This document shows positions 63,438 through 64,000 of a DNA stretch of 64,000 nucleotides, one piece after another. Position numbers and translations under genes: made by a program. The notes beneath the pieces were generated by a model that was not told where the DNA came from, did no database searches, and was given only the letters and a program-made list of their open reading frames with translations. The stretch's first letter is position 1. Each line of letters starts with the position of its first letter. The DNA is taken from contig CP089456.1 in assembly GCA_026636295.1 (NCBI GenBank), forward strand, positions 1,116,001 through 1,180,000, read 5' to 3'. The DNA comes from Medakamo hakoo. Lineage: Eukaryota > Chlorophyta > Trebouxiophyceae > Coccomyxaceae.

Positions 63438-64000
63438 ATGAGCCTGGCCGGCACTGTCAGGCGGGGAGCCGCCCAGACCTGGGCGCGCGCGGCGGCGGCG
63501 AGTTGGAGCGGGGCGTGGGCCGGGCCCGACGCCCGCGCGCTCGCTGCCGCGCCGTCACTCCGGTCCGCCTCCAGCCTCGCCGCGCCGGTGGAAGAGCCGC
63601 CGCCGCCGCCGTCCGCCGCCCCACCCCCGCCCGCCCTGGCCCGCGGCGGCCAACCCCTGCCCGGCCTGCCCCACCGCAACCCTGCGTTGCGCCCAGGCGA
63701 CCTCACGCCCGGCGTGCCGGCGTCCGAGTACGGACGACGGCGTGCGGCCCTGCTCGCCCGCCTCCCGGCCGGGTCCCTCGCGGTGCTGGCCGCCCCGCCG
63801 CGCGCGGCCATGAGCGGGGCCATTCCGTACCCCTACCGGCCCGACTCCAACCTCTTTTACCTGACGGGGCTGACGGCGCCCGGGGTCGTCGCCCTGATCG
63901 GCGGGCGGGCCGGCTCGTTCACGCTGTTCGTCCCAGACCCGGACCCGTCCGCCGCGGTCTGGGACGGGGCGTCGTTGACGGTGGAGGAGGCGGTGGCGTG
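63438..64000 (+). CDS. Xaa-Pro aminopeptidase, N-terminal part (cut by right edge)
   Basis: Metallopeptidase removing N-terminal residues next to proline. 187 residues are visible. An Ala/Ser/Arg-rich presequence of about 75 residues, compatible with mitochondrial or plastid targeting, leads to the aminopeptidase P N-terminal domain: PGDLTPGVPASEYGRRRAALLARLPAGSLAVL, AMSGAIPYPYRPDSNLFYLTGL, GSFTLFVPDPDP, AAVWDG. This matches APP3/PepP-type enzymes (IPYPFRQDS, FYLTG). The catalytic metal-binding half lies outside. The start is 241 bp from the 6PGL start on the other strand. Confidence 0.92.
   Translation, partial: MSLAGTVRRGAAQTWARAAAASWSGAWAGPDARALAAAPSLRSASSLAAPVEEPPPPPSAAPPPPALARGGQPLPGLPHRNPALRPGDLTPGVPASEYGRRRAALLARLPAGSLAVLAAPPRAAMSGAIPYPYRPDSNLFYLTGLTAPGVVALIGGRAGSFTLFVPDPDPSAAVWDGASLTVEEAVA

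Noticed and set aside
1-64000. Transposons, LTR elements, viral genes or tRNAs
   Set aside because: No recognisable reverse transcriptase, integrase, transposase, capsid or terminal repeats, and no cloverleaf was seen by eye; a tRNA scan could still find a short gene.

Overview
This 64 kb window is nuclear DNA from a very GC-rich unicellular eukaryote, most likely a green alga. Several families point to the green lineage: a Kelch-PP2A-like (BSL/PPKL) phosphatase, a plant-type GATA finger (C-x2-C-x18-C-x2-C), an RHF-type RING protein, a PTM/DIR17-like Tudor domain, plant-type adenylate kinase, an MSL channel, a KEA-type K+/H+ antiporter with a transit peptide, ferredoxin FdC1 and an OEP61-like TPR protein. 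Genus cannot be fixed by eye; the compact, intron-moderate, GC-saturated layout would fit a prasinophyte or a prasinodermophyte. I saw no rRNA, tRNA, CRISPR array, integrase, reverse transcriptase, capsid gene or insertion sequence.

Layout, left to right: GCN5 acetyltransferase (-, cut by the left edge), RBM42 (+), Rab11/RabA GTPase (-), BCD1 snoRNP factor (+), SAPS/PP6 regulatory subunit (-), GATA factor (+), MRS2-like Mg transporter (-), BSL/PPKL phosphatase (+, 12 exons), NF-YC (+), SVIP-like p97 adaptor (-), PrimPol (+), an unrecognised helical protein (+), NUP50 (+), UBC13 (+), PDCD5 (-), a RanBP2-zinc-finger protein (-), an RHF-type RING protein (+), a divergent CDK-like kinase (-), a Tudor plus SANT-like protein (+), adenylate kinase (+), ataxin-2 (+), HVA22 (+), MSL channel (-), OEP61-like TPR protein (+), arginyl-tRNA synthetase (+), dynamin-related GTPase (+), SR splicing factor (-), RPB9 (+), an expansin-like secreted protein (+), KEA antiporter (-), FdC1 (+), 6-phosphogluconolactonase (-), and the start of an Xaa-Pro aminopeptidase (+, cut by the right edge).

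Thirty-three protein genes were resolved, mostly with explicit exon borders chosen so that donor, acceptor and reading phase agree. Intergenic gaps are short, many neighbours are divergent with 115-300 bp between start codons, and most donors are GTGAG or GTGCG rather than GTAAG. The long antisense open frames are a by-product of GC-rich codons and were left out.

The gene content is mainly housekeeping, so no accessory system of several genes is apparent. The points most worth a second look are molecular oddities inside known families: GMN changed to GEN in the Mg transporter, a lost zinc ligand in RPB9, a DWG/HGD kinase with an apparent GC-AG intron, an expansin lacking the usual second Asp, a green-lineage SVIP homologue back-to-back with PrimPol, a possibly dual-targeted ArgRS, a Tudor-SANT gene whose frame shifts near its end, and a run of plastid-type genes (KEA, FdC1, 6PGL).
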